NCBI GenBank assembly: GCA_964628685.1
Contig: CAZVNM010000005.1
Location: 1-64,000, forward strand
Direction of reading: 5' to 3'
DNA length: 64,000 nucleotides
From: CALMEC01 sp964628685
Lineage (GTDB): Bacteria > Actinomycetota > Thermoleophilia > Miltoncostaeales > Miltoncostaeaceae
Notes under the pieces: model-generated
Databases searched by the model: none
What the model was told of the DNA's origin: nothing
Seen by the model: the letters and a program-made list of their open reading frames with translations, nothing else
Shown here: in pieces, positions 46,444 through 54,697 of the stretch
Layout of the letters: each line of letters begins with the position of its first letter
How positions within the stretch are numbered: the stretch's first letter is position 1
Made by a program: the position numbers and the translations under genes

Positions 46444-47387
46444 GACGCTGCCGGTCGGTCGACGAGGTCCCCGCGGGGCCGGGGCACGCGATCGCGATCG
46501 GCGTCTTCGACGGCGTCCACCTGGGCCATCAGGAGGTGATCTCCCTGGCGATCGCGTCGGCCGAGCGACTGGGTGTCGAGTCGATGGTCGTGACCTTCGA
46601 CCCCAACCCCCTCGAGGTGCTGCACCCCGCGCTCAAGACGACGGTGCTCACCGGATCGGGCCTGCGGGCCCACCTGCTGGAACTCATGGGCGTCGACGTG
46701 CTCCTCGAGATCCCGTTCACCGAGGAGTTCTCGCAGATCCCGTGGCAGGACTTCGGCGAGACGCTCTTCGCACCACCCGTCGCCGCGCGCAGCGTCGCCG
46801 TGGGGCGCAACTTCCGGTTCGGTCACGGCGGCGAGGGCACCGCCAAGATGCTGCGCGAGTTCGCCGCGGCACGGGACGTCGAGGTGACGGTGCCGAACCT
46901 GGTGACGAGCTCCGACGGCAAGCCCATCTCGTCGACGCGCATCCGCCGCCTGATCTCCCTGGGTGAGGTGGCCGAGGCCACGTCCCTGCTCGGACGCCCG
47001 CACATCCTGAAGGGCGTCGTCGTGGAGGGCGACGGGCGCGGCACCGGGCTGGGCATCCCCACGGCCAACATCGAGGTCGCCCCGCACATGGCGGTGCCGC
47101 ACAACGGCGTGTACGCGGCCAAGTGCTGGGTCGGCGACGCATGGCTGCCGGCGGCGGTCAACATCGGCCTGGCGCCCACGTTCCGAAGCGGCCAGGAGGT
47201 GCGGATGGAGGCGTTCCTCATGGGGTACGAGGGCGGCGACCTGTACGGCGAGCGGGTGTCGTTGGCCTTCCTGCAGCGCCTGCGCGCCGAGAAGCGCTTC
47301 GCAAGTGCCGAGGCCCTCGTCGAGCAGATCAAACGGGACATCGACCAGGCGCGCTCGGTTGCGGCGGGGGCGTCGGACCCCCTCTGA
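46440..47387 (+). CDS. ribF: Bifunctional riboflavin kinase / FAD synthetase
   Basis: Converts riboflavin to FMN and FMN to FAD; 315 residues. The N-terminal nucleotidyltransferase has GVFDGVHLGHQEVISLA, VVTFDPNP, GRNFRFGHGGEG and PISSTRIRRLISLGEV. The C-terminal kinase has GRGTGLGIPTANIEV, NGVYAAKCWVG and YGERVSLAFLQRLRAE. Position between truB and rpsO is the common one. It overlaps truB (ATGA). Confidence 0.94.
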   Translation: MRRCRSVDEVPAGPGHAIAIGVFDGVHLGHQEVISLAIASAERLGVESMVVTFDPNPLEVLHPALKTTVLTGSGLRAHLLELMGVDVLLEIPFTEEFSQIPWQDFGETLFAPPVAARSVAVGRNFRFGHGGEGTAKMLREFAAARDVEVTVPNLVTSSDGKPISSTRIRRLISLGEVAEATSLLGRPHILKGVVVEGDGRGTGLGIPTANIEVAPHMAVPHNGVYAAKCWVGDAWLPAAVNIGLAPTFRSGQEVRMEAFLMGYEGGDLYGERVSLAFLQRLRAEKRFASAEALVEQIKRDIDQARSVAAGASDPL

Positions 47388-47516
47388 TACCCTTTTCGGG
47401 GTCGGGTGACGTTCGGCGCGCCATCGGTGTGCTCGCGTCGCCCCGACGTTCGCAATTGAGTCGACCCGGTGTGGCGCCCTCGTGGCGGCTGCGCCGTGGC
47501 CGTGTCAGGGAGATGA
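47388..47516 (+). promoter_or_regulatory. rpsO promoter and 5' leader
   Basis: TACCCT at 47388-47393, directly after the ribF stop, is a candidate -10. A transcript from about 47400 would carry a ~115-nt leader rich in potential stems before GGGAGATGA and the rpsO ATG. S15 represses its own mRNA through structured leaders in several bacteria; whether this leader works so is inferred from length and structure only. Confidence 0.4.
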
Positions 47517-47780
47517 ATGGACAAGGAACGCAAGGCCGGCGTCATCGAGACGCACCGGCGTCATGAGTCGGACACCGGCTCACCCCAGGTGCAGATCGCG
47601 ATCCTCACGGACCGCATCAACACCCTCACCGAGCACCTTCGCGCCCACAAGCACGATCATCACTCGCGCCGTGGGCTCCTCATGATGGTGGGTCGCCGCC
47701 GGCGGCTTCTGAACTACCTGCAGCGCACCGACCTGGACGGGTACCGGGCGCTCATCGAGCAGCTCGGACTGCGCCGTTAA
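47517..47780 (+). CDS. rpsO: 30S ribosomal protein S15
   Basis: Primary 16S rRNA-binding protein of the 30S platform; 87 residues. The sequence KAGVIETHRRHESDTGSPQV, QIAILTDRINTLTEHLRAHK, and HDHHSRRGLLMMVGRRRRLL is diagnostic along its length. AGGGAG precedes the ATG. It is followed by pnp after 123 bp, as in many bacteria. Confidence 0.97.
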   Translation: MDKERKAGVIETHRRHESDTGSPQVQIAILTDRINTLTEHLRAHKHDHHSRRGLLMMVGRRRRLLNYLQRTDLDGYRALIEQLGLRR

Positions 47781-47794
47781 GGGCGCCGCGCACA

Positions 47795-47887
47795 CCCGCC
47801 CCCCGGCGGGGAGTCGCGCACGACGTGAACGACAGCCGTCGGCCATCCGGGCCGATGGTGGCAGCCGCGCCCGCCGAAGGGGCGGGC
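47795..47887 (+). promoter_or_regulatory. Two hairpins in the rpsO-pnp spacer
   Basis: Hairpin A, CCCGCC-CCCC-GGCGGG (47795-47810), follows the rpsO stop and could end or stabilise that mRNA. Hairpin B, GCCCGCC-GAAGG-GGCGGGC (47869-47887), ends 16 nt before the pnp ATG, close to the AGGGGAAG ribosome site. In enterobacteria pnp is controlled through a cleaved leader stem; by analogy hairpin B may take part in such control. Confidence 0.4.
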
Positions 47888-47903
47888 GAGACAGGGGAAG
47901 AGA

Positions 47904-50099
47904 ATGAACTTGGAGTCCGTGACCGCCGAGATCGGCGAGGTGCCGATCACGTTCGAAACGGGAAAGCTCGCCAAGCAGGCGAGCGGTGCGGTCGTGGTCC
48001 GCGCGGGGGACAGCATGGTGCTGGTGACCGCGGTGGGCCTGCACGAGGCGCGGGAGGGCGTGGACTTCTTCCCGCTCACCGTGGACGTGGAGGAGCGCAT
48101 GTACGCCGCGGGCAAGATCCCCGGCGGCTTCATCAAGCGCGAGAGCCGTCCGAGTGATCGGGCCACGCTCACCGCGCGCATGACGGATCGCCCGATCCGT
48201 CCGCTGTGGCCCAAGGGCTACCGCAACGAGACGCAGGTCGTCGCGACGATCCTCTCGACCGACCAGACGAACGCGTTCGACATCCTGTGCATCAACGGTG
48301 CATCGGCGGCGCTCACCATCTCGGACCTGCCGTTCCGCGGTCCGATCGGCGCGGTGCGCATCGGGCTCATCGACGACGAGTTCATCATCAACCCGACGCT
48401 CCAGGAGATGGAGGAGTCGGAGCTCGACCTCATCGTCGCCGGCAGCGCCGACGCCATCTCGATGGTCGAAGCGGGCGCGAAGGAGGTCGACGAGGAGACC
48501 GTCCTCGAGGCCCTCGCCATCGCCCACGAGGAGATCCGCAAGCTCTGCGCCGCCCAGGAGGAGCTCCGCGAGAAGGCCGGCAAGCCCAAGCGCGAGGTCG
48601 AGGAGATCGGCGTCGACCCGGACATGCTCGCCAAGGTCGAGGCCGCCGGTCTGAAGGCGCTGGAGGAGGCCACCCTCGAGCAGGGCAAGCTGGAGCGCCG
48701 CGACAAGGTGCGCGCCGCACGCGACGAGGCGATGGCCGCGGTCCTGGGTGACGAGCCCGAGGCCGACGAGCGCAGCGCGTTCAACCGCGCCTTCGACAGC
48801 GTCCAGAAGTCCATCATCCGCAAGCGCATCGCCGTCGACAAGCACCGCCCGGACGGCCGCAAGAGCGACGAGATCCGCCAGATCTCGTGCGAGACCTCGG
48901 TCGCACCGCGCGTGCACGGCTCGGGCCTGTTCACCCGCGGTGAGACCCAGGTCATGACCCTGCTGGCGCTCGGCACGCTCAAGGACGCCCAGCGCATCGA
49001 CGGCATCGGCATCGAGACGTCCAAGCGCTACATCCACCACTACAACTTCCCGCCGTTCTCGGTCGGGGAGACCGGCTTCATGCGCGGCCCCAAGCGCCGC
49101 GACATCGGTCACGGCGCGCTCGCGGAGCGGGCACTGCTGCCGATGATCCCGGACGAGGAGGAGTTCCCCTACACGCTGCGCCTGGTGTCGGAGACCCTCG
49201 AGAGCAACGGCTCGTCGTCCATGGCGTCGGTCTGCGGGTCGACCCTCGCCCTGCTGGACGCCGGCGTCAGGCTGCCGCGTCCGGTGGCCGGCATCGCCAT
49301 GGGCCTCATCAAGGAGGGTGACGACCACATCATCCTCTCGGACATCCAGGGCGACGAGGACCACCTCGGCGACATGGACTTCAAGATCGCCGGCACCCAC
49401 CAGGGCATCACCGCCCTGCAGATGGACATCAAGATCTCCGGCGTCACGTTCGAGATCCTCCGCGACGCGCTCGCCCAGGCCAAGGCCGGTCGCGAGCACA
49501 TCCTGGGGATCATGAACGAGCACATCTCCGCACCGCGCGAGGAGATGTCGCCGTGGGCGCCGCGCATCACCACCGTCAAGATCGACCCCGAGAAGATCGG
49601 GGCGGTCATCGGCAAGGGCGGCGAGACCATCCGCGGCCTGGAGGCCGAGTACGAGGTGGAGATCTCCATCGAGGACACCGGCGTGGTCAACGTCTACGGC
49701 GTCGAGGGTCGCAAGGCCGAGGAGTGCGCCGAGGTCATCCGCCAGATGACGAAGGACGTCGAGGTGGGCGACGTGTTCAACGGCGCCAAGGTCGTCAAGA
49801 CCACCACCTTCGGCGCGTTCGTCGAGCTCACCAAGGGCGTCGACGGGCTGCTGCACATCTCCAACCTGGCCAAGGGCCGGGTCGACAAGGTCGAGGACGT
49901 CCTCAACCGCGGCGACACGGTCGACGTGACCGTGGTGGAGGTCGACAAGCAGCGCGGCCGCATCGGGCTTCGCATCGTGGGCATGGAGGACGCCGGCGAC
50001 GACGCCGAGCCCAACGGCAACGCCGACGGTGAGGACGGCGCGGACAACGGCCGTCGCCGTCGCCGCCGCCGCGTCAGCGCCAGCGATATCGGTGAGTAG
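47904..50099 (+). CDS. pnp: Polyribonucleotide nucleotidyltransferase (PNPase)
   Basis: Phosphorolytic 3'-5' exoribonuclease and part of RNA decay complexes; 731 residues. Two RNase PH-like domains are seen (IPGGFIKRESRPSDRATLTA in the first; GRKSDEIRQISCETSVAPRV, RDIGHGALAERALLPMIPDE and IAMGLIKEGDDHIILSDIQG in the second), then KH (VIGKGGETIRGLEAEYEVEI) and S1 (FNGAKVVKTTTFGAFVELTK) domains. The tail ends with a run of seven arginines (NGRRRRRRRVS) after an acidic stretch, which may add RNA affinity. The stop overlaps the following peptidase start. Confidence 0.96.
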   Translation: MNLESVTAEIGEVPITFETGKLAKQASGAVVVRAGDSMVLVTAVGLHEAREGVDFFPLTVDVEERMYAAGKIPGGFIKRESRPSDRATLTARMTDRPIRPLWPKGYRNETQVVATILSTDQTNAFDILCINGASAALTISDLPFRGPIGAVRIGLIDDEFIINPTLQEMEESELDLIVAGSADAISMVEAGAKEVDEETVLEALAIAHEEIRKLCAAQEELREKAGKPKREVEEIGVDPDMLAKVEAAGLKALEEATLEQGKLERRDKVRAARDEAMAAVLGDEPEADERSAFNRAFDSVQKSIIRKRIAVDKHRPDGRKSDEIRQISCETSVAPRVHGSGLFTRGETQVMTLLALGTLKDAQRIDGIGIETSKRYIHHYNFPPFSVGETGFMRGPKRRDIGHGALAERALLPMIPDEEEFPYTLRLVSETLESNGSSSMASVCGSTLALLDAGVRLPRPVAGIAMGLIKEGDDHIILSDIQGDEDHLGDMDFKIAGTHQGITALQMDIKISGVTFEILRDALAQAKAGREHILGIMNEHISAPREEMSPWAPRITTVKIDPEKIGAVIGKGGETIRGLEAEYEVEISIEDTGVVNVYGVEGRKAEECAEVIRQMTKDVEVGDVFNGAKVVKTTTFGAFVELTKGVDGLLHISNLAKGRVDKVEDVLNRGDTVDVTVVEVDKQRGRIGLRIVGMEDAGDDAEPNGNADGEDGADNGRRRRRRRVSASDIGE

Positions 50100-51372
50100 C
50101 GCGGCTCTGCCGACGCTCACGACCACCGACGGTGGGCTCCGGGTCATCTCGGAGCCCATCGCCGGCGTCCGGTCGGTGGCGCTCGGCATCTGGGTCGGCG
50201 TCGGTTCGCGGTACGAGACCGACGCCGAGGCCGGCATCGCCCACTTCATCGAGCACCTGCTCTTCAAGGGCACGCCGACGTACTCGGCCCGCGCGATCGC
50301 CGAGCTCTTCGACGGGCTGGGCGGTGAGGTGAACGCCGCGACGGGCCGCGACTACACGGTCTTCTACACCCGTGTGCTCGACGAGCACCTCGAGCGGGCG
50401 GCGCCCGTGTTGGCCGACATGCTCCAGCACCCCGGCTTCTACGAGCTGGACCAGGAGCGCGAGGTGGTGCTCGAAGAGATCGCCATGTACGAGGACGACC
50501 CGCAGGACAAGGTCCACGACATGGTGGGGTCGGCCGTCTTCCCGGACCAGCCGCTGGGCCGGCCGGTCATCGGCACGTCCCAGGTGATCTCGTCGGTCGA
50601 ACACGACGACCTGTCGGGGTACTTCGGCGCGCACTACACGGTGCCCAACATGGTGGTGGCAGCCGCCGGCAACGTCCGCCACGACGACCTGGTCGCACTC
50701 TGCGAGAGCATCCTCGGTGACGTGCCGTCCGGCGAGGAGCTGGCGTTCGCACCGGCGCGGCCCGGGCCGGCCGTGCTCATGGCCCACGAGAAGCCGACCG
50801 AGCAGGTCCACCTGGCCTTCGGGGCGAGTGGCCTGCGCCGCGAGGACCCCCGCCGCCACGCCCAGTCGGTGCTCGACACGGTGCTGGGCGGGGCGATGAG
50901 CAGCCGCCTCTTCCAGGAGATCCGCGAGAAGCGGGGCCTGGCCTACTCGGTGGGTTCGTACACCGTCGGGTACGCCGAGACCGGCCAGCTGGGCCTCTAT
51001 CTGGGGACCCGCAACGAGAACGTCGGGACCGCGTGCGAGATCATCGCGACGGAGCTCGACCGGCTGGCGCAGGAGCCGCTCTCGGACCAGGAGCTGGGGC
51101 GCACCAAGGAGCACCTCAAGGGGCGCATGGTCCTCTCGCTGGAGAGCGCGATCACCCGTATGAACCGCATCGGGCGGGCCACGGTCACCGGAACCGAGCT
51201 GATGTCGGTCGACGAGCTGATCGAGCGCGTCGACGCCGTCACCGCCGACGACGTCCAGGGCCTGGCCCAGGAGTTCTGGCGGCCGGAGCGCTTCTCGCTC
51301 GCGGCCATCGGTCCGGACCTCCGTGCCATCAGGTCCGCGGCCGAACGCTTCTCGCCGGCGCTCGCGGCCTGA
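50092..51372 (+). CDS. M16-family zinc peptidase
   Basis: A 426-residue processing-peptidase-like protease. The inverted zinc motif HFIEH is at residues 51-55 (HFIEHLLFKGT), with the distant metal Glu in REVVLEEIAMYEDDP. The C-terminal half repeats the fold without metal and contains RLFQEIREKRGLAYSVGSY, where the Arg-Tyr pair that binds substrate is conserved. Its natural substrate is unknown. The GTG at 50092 overlaps the end of pnp; the pairing with pnp is conserved in many Gram-positives. Confidence 0.9.
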   Translation: MSSAALPTLTTTDGGLRVISEPIAGVRSVALGIWVGVGSRYETDAEAGIAHFIEHLLFKGTPTYSARAIAELFDGLGGEVNAATGRDYTVFYTRVLDEHLERAAPVLADMLQHPGFYELDQEREVVLEEIAMYEDDPQDKVHDMVGSAVFPDQPLGRPVIGTSQVISSVEHDDLSGYFGAHYTVPNMVVAAAGNVRHDDLVALCESILGDVPSGEELAFAPARPGPAVLMAHEKPTEQVHLAFGASGLRREDPRRHAQSVLDTVLGGAMSSRLFQEIREKRGLAYSVGSYTVGYAETGQLGLYLGTRNENVGTACEIIATELDRLAQEPLSDQELGRTKEHLKGRMVLSLESAITRMNRIGRATVTGTELMSVDELIERVDAVTADDVQGLAQEFWRPERFSLAAIGPDLRAIRSAAERFSPALAA

Positions 51373-51387
51373 GACCGGCGCGCACCT

Positions 51388-51418
51388 GCGGCCCCGTGAC
51401 CTCGTGTCACCGGGCCGC
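51388..51418. terminator. Bidirectional hairpin between convergent genes
   Basis: GCGGCCC (51388-51394) pairs with GGGCCGC (51412-51418), and inside it GTGAC with GTCAC around loop CTCGT; only one C-C mismatch breaks the 13-bp stem. An outer GACCGG/CCGGTC can extend it. It lies between the M16 peptidase gene and the convergent NTF2-like gene; no T-tract. Confidence 0.55.
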
Positions 51419-51457
51419 CGGTCGCACATCCCCTCGCAGCGGCGAGGGGCGGATCGG

Positions 51458-51940
51458 TCAGCCGGGCCGCTCGCCCAGGCGGTCGGCCAGCCACGGGTAG
51501 CGGTCGGTGTCCAGCCCCGCGTAGTCGGGGTCCAGATAGATGAAGCACCGCTGGATCAGGAAGTCCCTGATCTCGAACACGTCGCACCAGCGGCCCGCGC
51601 CCCATTCGGGCACGTCGGCGCGCCACGGTCCGTCGGCGTGCTCCCCGGAGCTCGTCCCCTCGCAGACGATCACGTCGCCCCCCGAGAAGACCCAGTTGAA
51701 GTTCGCGTAGTCGTGACGTATCCACCTGCCGCGTGATCCGACGTCGCCGAACATGCGGCCGATCTCGTCACGCCCGTTCGCGATGCCCCACTTCGGGAAG
51801 TAGACCTGCGCGTCGGTCGCGAACAGCTCCAGGATCGAGTCGCCGGTGGACGTGGTGCCGCCGTTGTCGTAGGCCTTCAGATACTCGAGCGCGACGGACT
51901 TCCGCTGTTCGTCGGTCATCGTCTGACGGGTGATCGCCAT
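51458..51940 (-). CDS. NTF2-like / SnoaL-like protein
   Basis: A 160-residue protein with the cone-shaped NTF2-like fold. Signs: an N-terminal helix SVALEYLKAYDNGGTTSTGD, SILELFATDAQVYFPKWGIA, GRDEIGRMFGD, WVFSGGDVIVCEGTSSGEH and WCDVFEIRDFLIQRCFIYLD. Family members are polyketide cyclases, isomerases, dehydratases or non-enzymatic; no clear catalytic residue can be assigned here. The ATG at 51940 has GGGGG close upstream. It stands alone between two hairpin/empty stretches. Confidence 0.7.
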   Translation of the reverse strand: MAITRQTMTDEQRKSVALEYLKAYDNGGTTSTGDSILELFATDAQVYFPKWGIANGRDEIGRMFGDVGSRGRWIRHDYANFNWVFSGGDVIVCEGTSSGEHADGPWRADVPEWGAGRWCDVFEIRDFLIQRCFIYLDPDYAGLDTDRYPWLADRLGERPG

Positions 51941-52161
51941 GGTGCCCCCTTCACGGGTCGCGGTGGTCGCAGGCGCGCCGCCGGGTTCGTCGGGCCGGGT
52001 GCGGCCGGTGCGTCGTGCGCCGAACGTACAGCGCCGGTACGATCCGCGCGCCACCGCGGCCAACGGGCAACGCGATGTCGCGCATCTCGCTCACAGCAGT
52101 GTGACCCGATGCCGACCCGCGGCGTATGCCCGGTAACGACACGACGATCCAGGGAGACGGC

Positions 52162-52728
52162 ATGCGACGCGGGACACGACGACTGGGCGGGGCACTGGCG
52201 GTTGCGGCGGGGGCCATCGCCCTCGGAAGCGGGGCCGGTCCGGCCCAGGCGCTCACCTGTCAGCTGAAGTGGGTCCCGGACCTCTCCGGTCAGACCGGCG
52301 GCAGCCTCGTGCAGGAGTGCACCCCGGACACGCGGGGCGGCGGCGGTCGGACCACGCCCGTGCGACCCATGTCCAGCCTGTACCTCTTCTCCGGCAGCAC
52401 CTACCTGGAGCGCAGTCGGATGAAGGTGCGCATCAGCTGCTGGGGCAACAGCCCGCGGTCCAAGCCCTGCACCGGCACCGTCCGCATCATGCGCGGCGGC
52501 CAGGTCATCGGCCTTCGCCCGTACCGGCTGCCGGCACGCAGCCGCGAGTACGTCTACACGGTGCCGGTCCGCCCGGCGGCGGTCCCGGTGCTGGCGACCG
52601 AGCGCACGCACCAGGTGCGCGTGCAGCTGCTCTCGACGTTTCCGAAGGGCGGCACCGTGGCCAAGTCGGGCACGCTCTTCAACGCCGACTACGTGGCACC
52701 GGTCGATCCGCCCCAGCCGGTCGGGTGA
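52162..52728 (+). CDS. Secreted four-cysteine protein of unknown function
   Basis: A 188-residue protein with a Sec signal peptide: basic RRGTRR, a hydrophobic stretch, and a cleavage site after GPAQA (about residue 30). The mature part is beta-rich with four cysteines (LTCQLK, QECTPD, ISCWGN, KPCTGT), enough for two disulfides, and no catalytic motif I recognise. The middle segment SRMKVRISCWGNSPRSKPCT and the end STFPKGGTVAKSGTLF look like an immunoglobulin-like sandwich. AGGGAG 5 nt upstream fixes the start. No linked gene helps with function. Confidence 0.65.
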   Translation: MRRGTRRLGGALAVAAGAIALGSGAGPAQALTCQLKWVPDLSGQTGGSLVQECTPDTRGGGGRTTPVRPMSSLYLFSGSTYLERSRMKVRISCWGNSPRSKPCTGTVRIMRGGQVIGLRPYRLPARSREYVYTVPVRPAAVPVLATERTHQVRVQLLSTFPKGGTVAKSGTLFNADYVAPVDPPQPVG

Positions 52729-52780
52729 TCCGCCGGCCGGGGTCCGCCGCCCGCCGCGGACCCCGGCCGCGTGGCCGTCG

Positions 52781-53965
52781 TCAGGTCGGCACCCCGTGCG
52801 GGACGTCGGGGTGCTGCAGCGTGTCGCCGGGGGTGTCGCGGCGCTCGATGACCAGCTCGAGCGCCTCGACCACCATCGGATCGAACTGGGTGCCGGCGCA
52901 GCGTCGGCATTCCTCGAGTGCGGCCGCCTGGGTGCTCGCGGGTGAGTAGGAGCGCGTACCGGTCATCGCGTCCCACGCGTCCGCCAGGGCGAGGATGCGC
53001 GCGCCGACGGGGATCTCGTCCCCGACGAGCCCGTCCGGATACCCGCTGCCGTCGACGAACTCGTGGTGGCCGCGGATCCACGACACCTGGTCGTCGTTCA
53101 GGACGCCGGTCACCATCTGGGCCCCGAGCGCAGAATGCGTGCGCATCTGTTCCATCTCGTCGTCGGTGAGGCGTCCGGGCTTGGCGAGGATGGCGTCGGG
53201 GATCCCGATCTTGCCGACGTCGTGCATCAGCGCCGCCTCGAACAGGGCCGCCGCCTCCGGTTCGCTCCAGCCGAGGGCGCGGGCGAGGTCCTGCGCCCAC
53301 TGGCCGACCCGTTCGGAGTGACGATGCGTGGAGGGGTCCTTCGCGTCGACCGCCTTCGCGAGCGCGCGCACCGTGTTGACGGCGGCCAGGCGCTCGAGGC
53401 GGACGGCGCGCTCCTCCGCCGAGAGCTCCTCGACCACCTCGGGTGAGTACTGGAACGTGATGTTGCGTCCGTGGCCCTTCGCCCAGTAGAGGGCGCCGTC
53501 GGCCAGGCGGTACATCTCGGTCGCCGACCGACCCGGCGCCAGCTCGCACACGCCCGCCGAGATGGTGAGGGAGCGGACGGGGCCGACGGTCGCCTCGGCG
53601 ATCTCCTCGCGCAGCCGCTCCGCCGCCGCCAGGCACGCGGCCCCGTCGGACCCGGGGCGCAGCCAGGCGAACTCCTCGCCGCCGACGCGGGCGACGACGT
53701 CCCCGGGCGCGGCCGCCCGCTGGAGCCGGTCGGCGCAGTCGAGGAGCACCTGATCGCCGATCTGGTGGCCGAAGGTGTCGTTGACCGACTTGAAGTGGTC
53801 GAGGTCGATGAGGATGAGCCCGAGCGGTGTGTCGTCCTCCCGCGCCTGCGTGACCGCCGCACGCAGCCGCGCATGGAACGAGGCGTGGTTCATGAGATGG
53901 GTCAGCGGGTCGCTGGCGGCCCGTTCGGCCAGCCGCAGCGCGGCGGCCCTGAGCGCGTCGACCAT
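52781..53965 (-). CDS. GGDEF plus HD-GYP protein (cyclic-di-GMP synthesis and breakdown)
   Basis: A 394-residue cytoplasmic protein. The GGDEF domain (about 15-175) has DPLTHLMNHASFHARL, DLDHFKSVNDTFGH and the active-site loop VGGEEF, a form compatible with diguanylate cyclase activity. The inhibitory I-site RxxD is replaced by APGD. The HD-GYP domain (about 195-370) has HSERVGQWAQDLA, MHDVGKIGIPD, HHEFVDGSGYPDGL and ARILALADAWDAMTG, the complete phosphodiesterase signature. No membrane or sensor part is encoded; the membrane gene upstream is in the same reading frame, split off by a single TGA. No ribosome site precedes the ATG. Confidence 0.9.
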   Translation of the reverse strand: MVDALRAAALRLAERAASDPLTHLMNHASFHARLRAAVTQAREDDTPLGLILIDLDHFKSVNDTFGHQIGDQVLLDCADRLQRAAAPGDVVARVGGEEFAWLRPGSDGAACLAAAERLREEIAEATVGPVRSLTISAGVCELAPGRSATEMYRLADGALYWAKGHGRNITFQYSPEVVEELSAEERAVRLERLAAVNTVRALAKAVDAKDPSTHRHSERVGQWAQDLARALGWSEPEAAALFEAALMHDVGKIGIPDAILAKPGRLTDDEMEQMRTHSALGAQMVTGVLNDDQVSWIRGHHEFVDGSGYPDGLVGDEIPVGARILALADAWDAMTGTRSYSPASTQAAALEECRRCAGTQFDPMVVEALELVIERRDTPGDTLQHPDVPHGVPT

Positions 53966-53974
53966 GTGGGTGCG

Positions 53975-54637
53975 TCAGCGGTTGAGGAACACCGACGAGA
54001 CGACGACGAGCGCCGTGAGGAACACCACGATCCCGGCGACCACCACCGCGGCCTGCTCGGCCGACGAGCGGCCCTCGAGCGTGCGCGCGATCATCCCCCC
54101 TCGCTCGATGTCGACCCACCGCTGCACGAGCGTGGCGATCCGCTCGACGCTCCGGTCGGCGGCGGTGACGAACGCCCGACCCTCGGGGCTCGCGGGATCG
54201 AAGTTGGGCTGGGCGCGGATCCGTGCGGCGAAATCGTCGACCGCCACGCGTAGGTCGGCGTGGATCCGGGCCTTCTCGGGGGTGACGGACTTGTCGCGGG
54301 CGATCAGCCCACGCAGGAGGACGGGTCCCTGGGCGGCGAAGAGCCGCGTGCCCAGGCCGAGGCCGGGCTCGCCGCGCGCCTCGCGCTGCCAGAACACCTT
54401 GTGCTCGGCGAGCATGCGCGAGTGCAGGTCGGTGAGGGTGACCACGAGCTCCTGGTCCGCGATGTAGTCGTCGGTCTGCTCGACGATCTGCCGCGAGAAC
54501 AGGATGGAGGTGATGAGCGCGGCGACCCCGCAGGCCAGGATGACCAGGACCTGCCAGCGCTCGAGCACGCGGGCACGCCGGGCGTCGGTCTCCCATCGTC
54601 CCGACGAGACGATGTCATGGATTTCGTGAGGCGTCAC
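53975..54637 (-). CDS. Membrane sensor module upstream of the GGDEF/HD-GYP gene
   Basis: A 220-residue protein with membrane helices at about 28-48 and 195-216 and a helical external domain of ~145 residues between them (TDDYIADQELVVTLTDLHSR, LAEHKVFWQREARGEPG), reminiscent of four-helix-bundle chemosensors. It ends VVSSVFLNR, immediately inside the membrane, where a signalling domain would normally continue. After the TGA (53975-53977) the frame runs on through three codons straight into the ATG of the GGDEF/HD-GYP protein. It is either half of a two-subunit system, a gene split by a nonsense mutation, or a readthrough product. Confidence 0.7.
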   Translation of the reverse strand: MTPHEIHDIVSSGRWETDARRARVLERWQVLVILACGVAALITSILFSRQIVEQTDDYIADQELVVTLTDLHSRMLAEHKVFWQREARGEPGLGLGTRLFAAQGPVLLRGLIARDKSVTPEKARIHADLRVAVDDFAARIRAQPNFDPASPEGRAFVTAADRSVERIATLVQRWVDIERGGMIARTLEGRSSAEQAAVVVAGIVVFLTALVVVSSVFLNR

Positions 54638-54685
54638 TCACACCTCTATCGGCACGTGGGCCGGTCGGGTTCACATGCCGGCGGG

Positions 54686-54691
54686 TACGCT
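54686..54691 (+). promoter_or_regulatory. -10 hexamer TACGCT of dapB
   Basis: TACGCT ends 6 nt before the dapB ATG at 54698; it rules out longer frames upstream. Confidence 0.5.
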
Positions 54692-54697
54692 GTCGAC

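Noticed and set aside
47580..50273. 897-codon minus-strand frame opposite rpsO and pnp
   Set aside because: Antisense to two highly conserved genes; Ala/Leu/Val/Gly low-complexity pattern typical of shadows.
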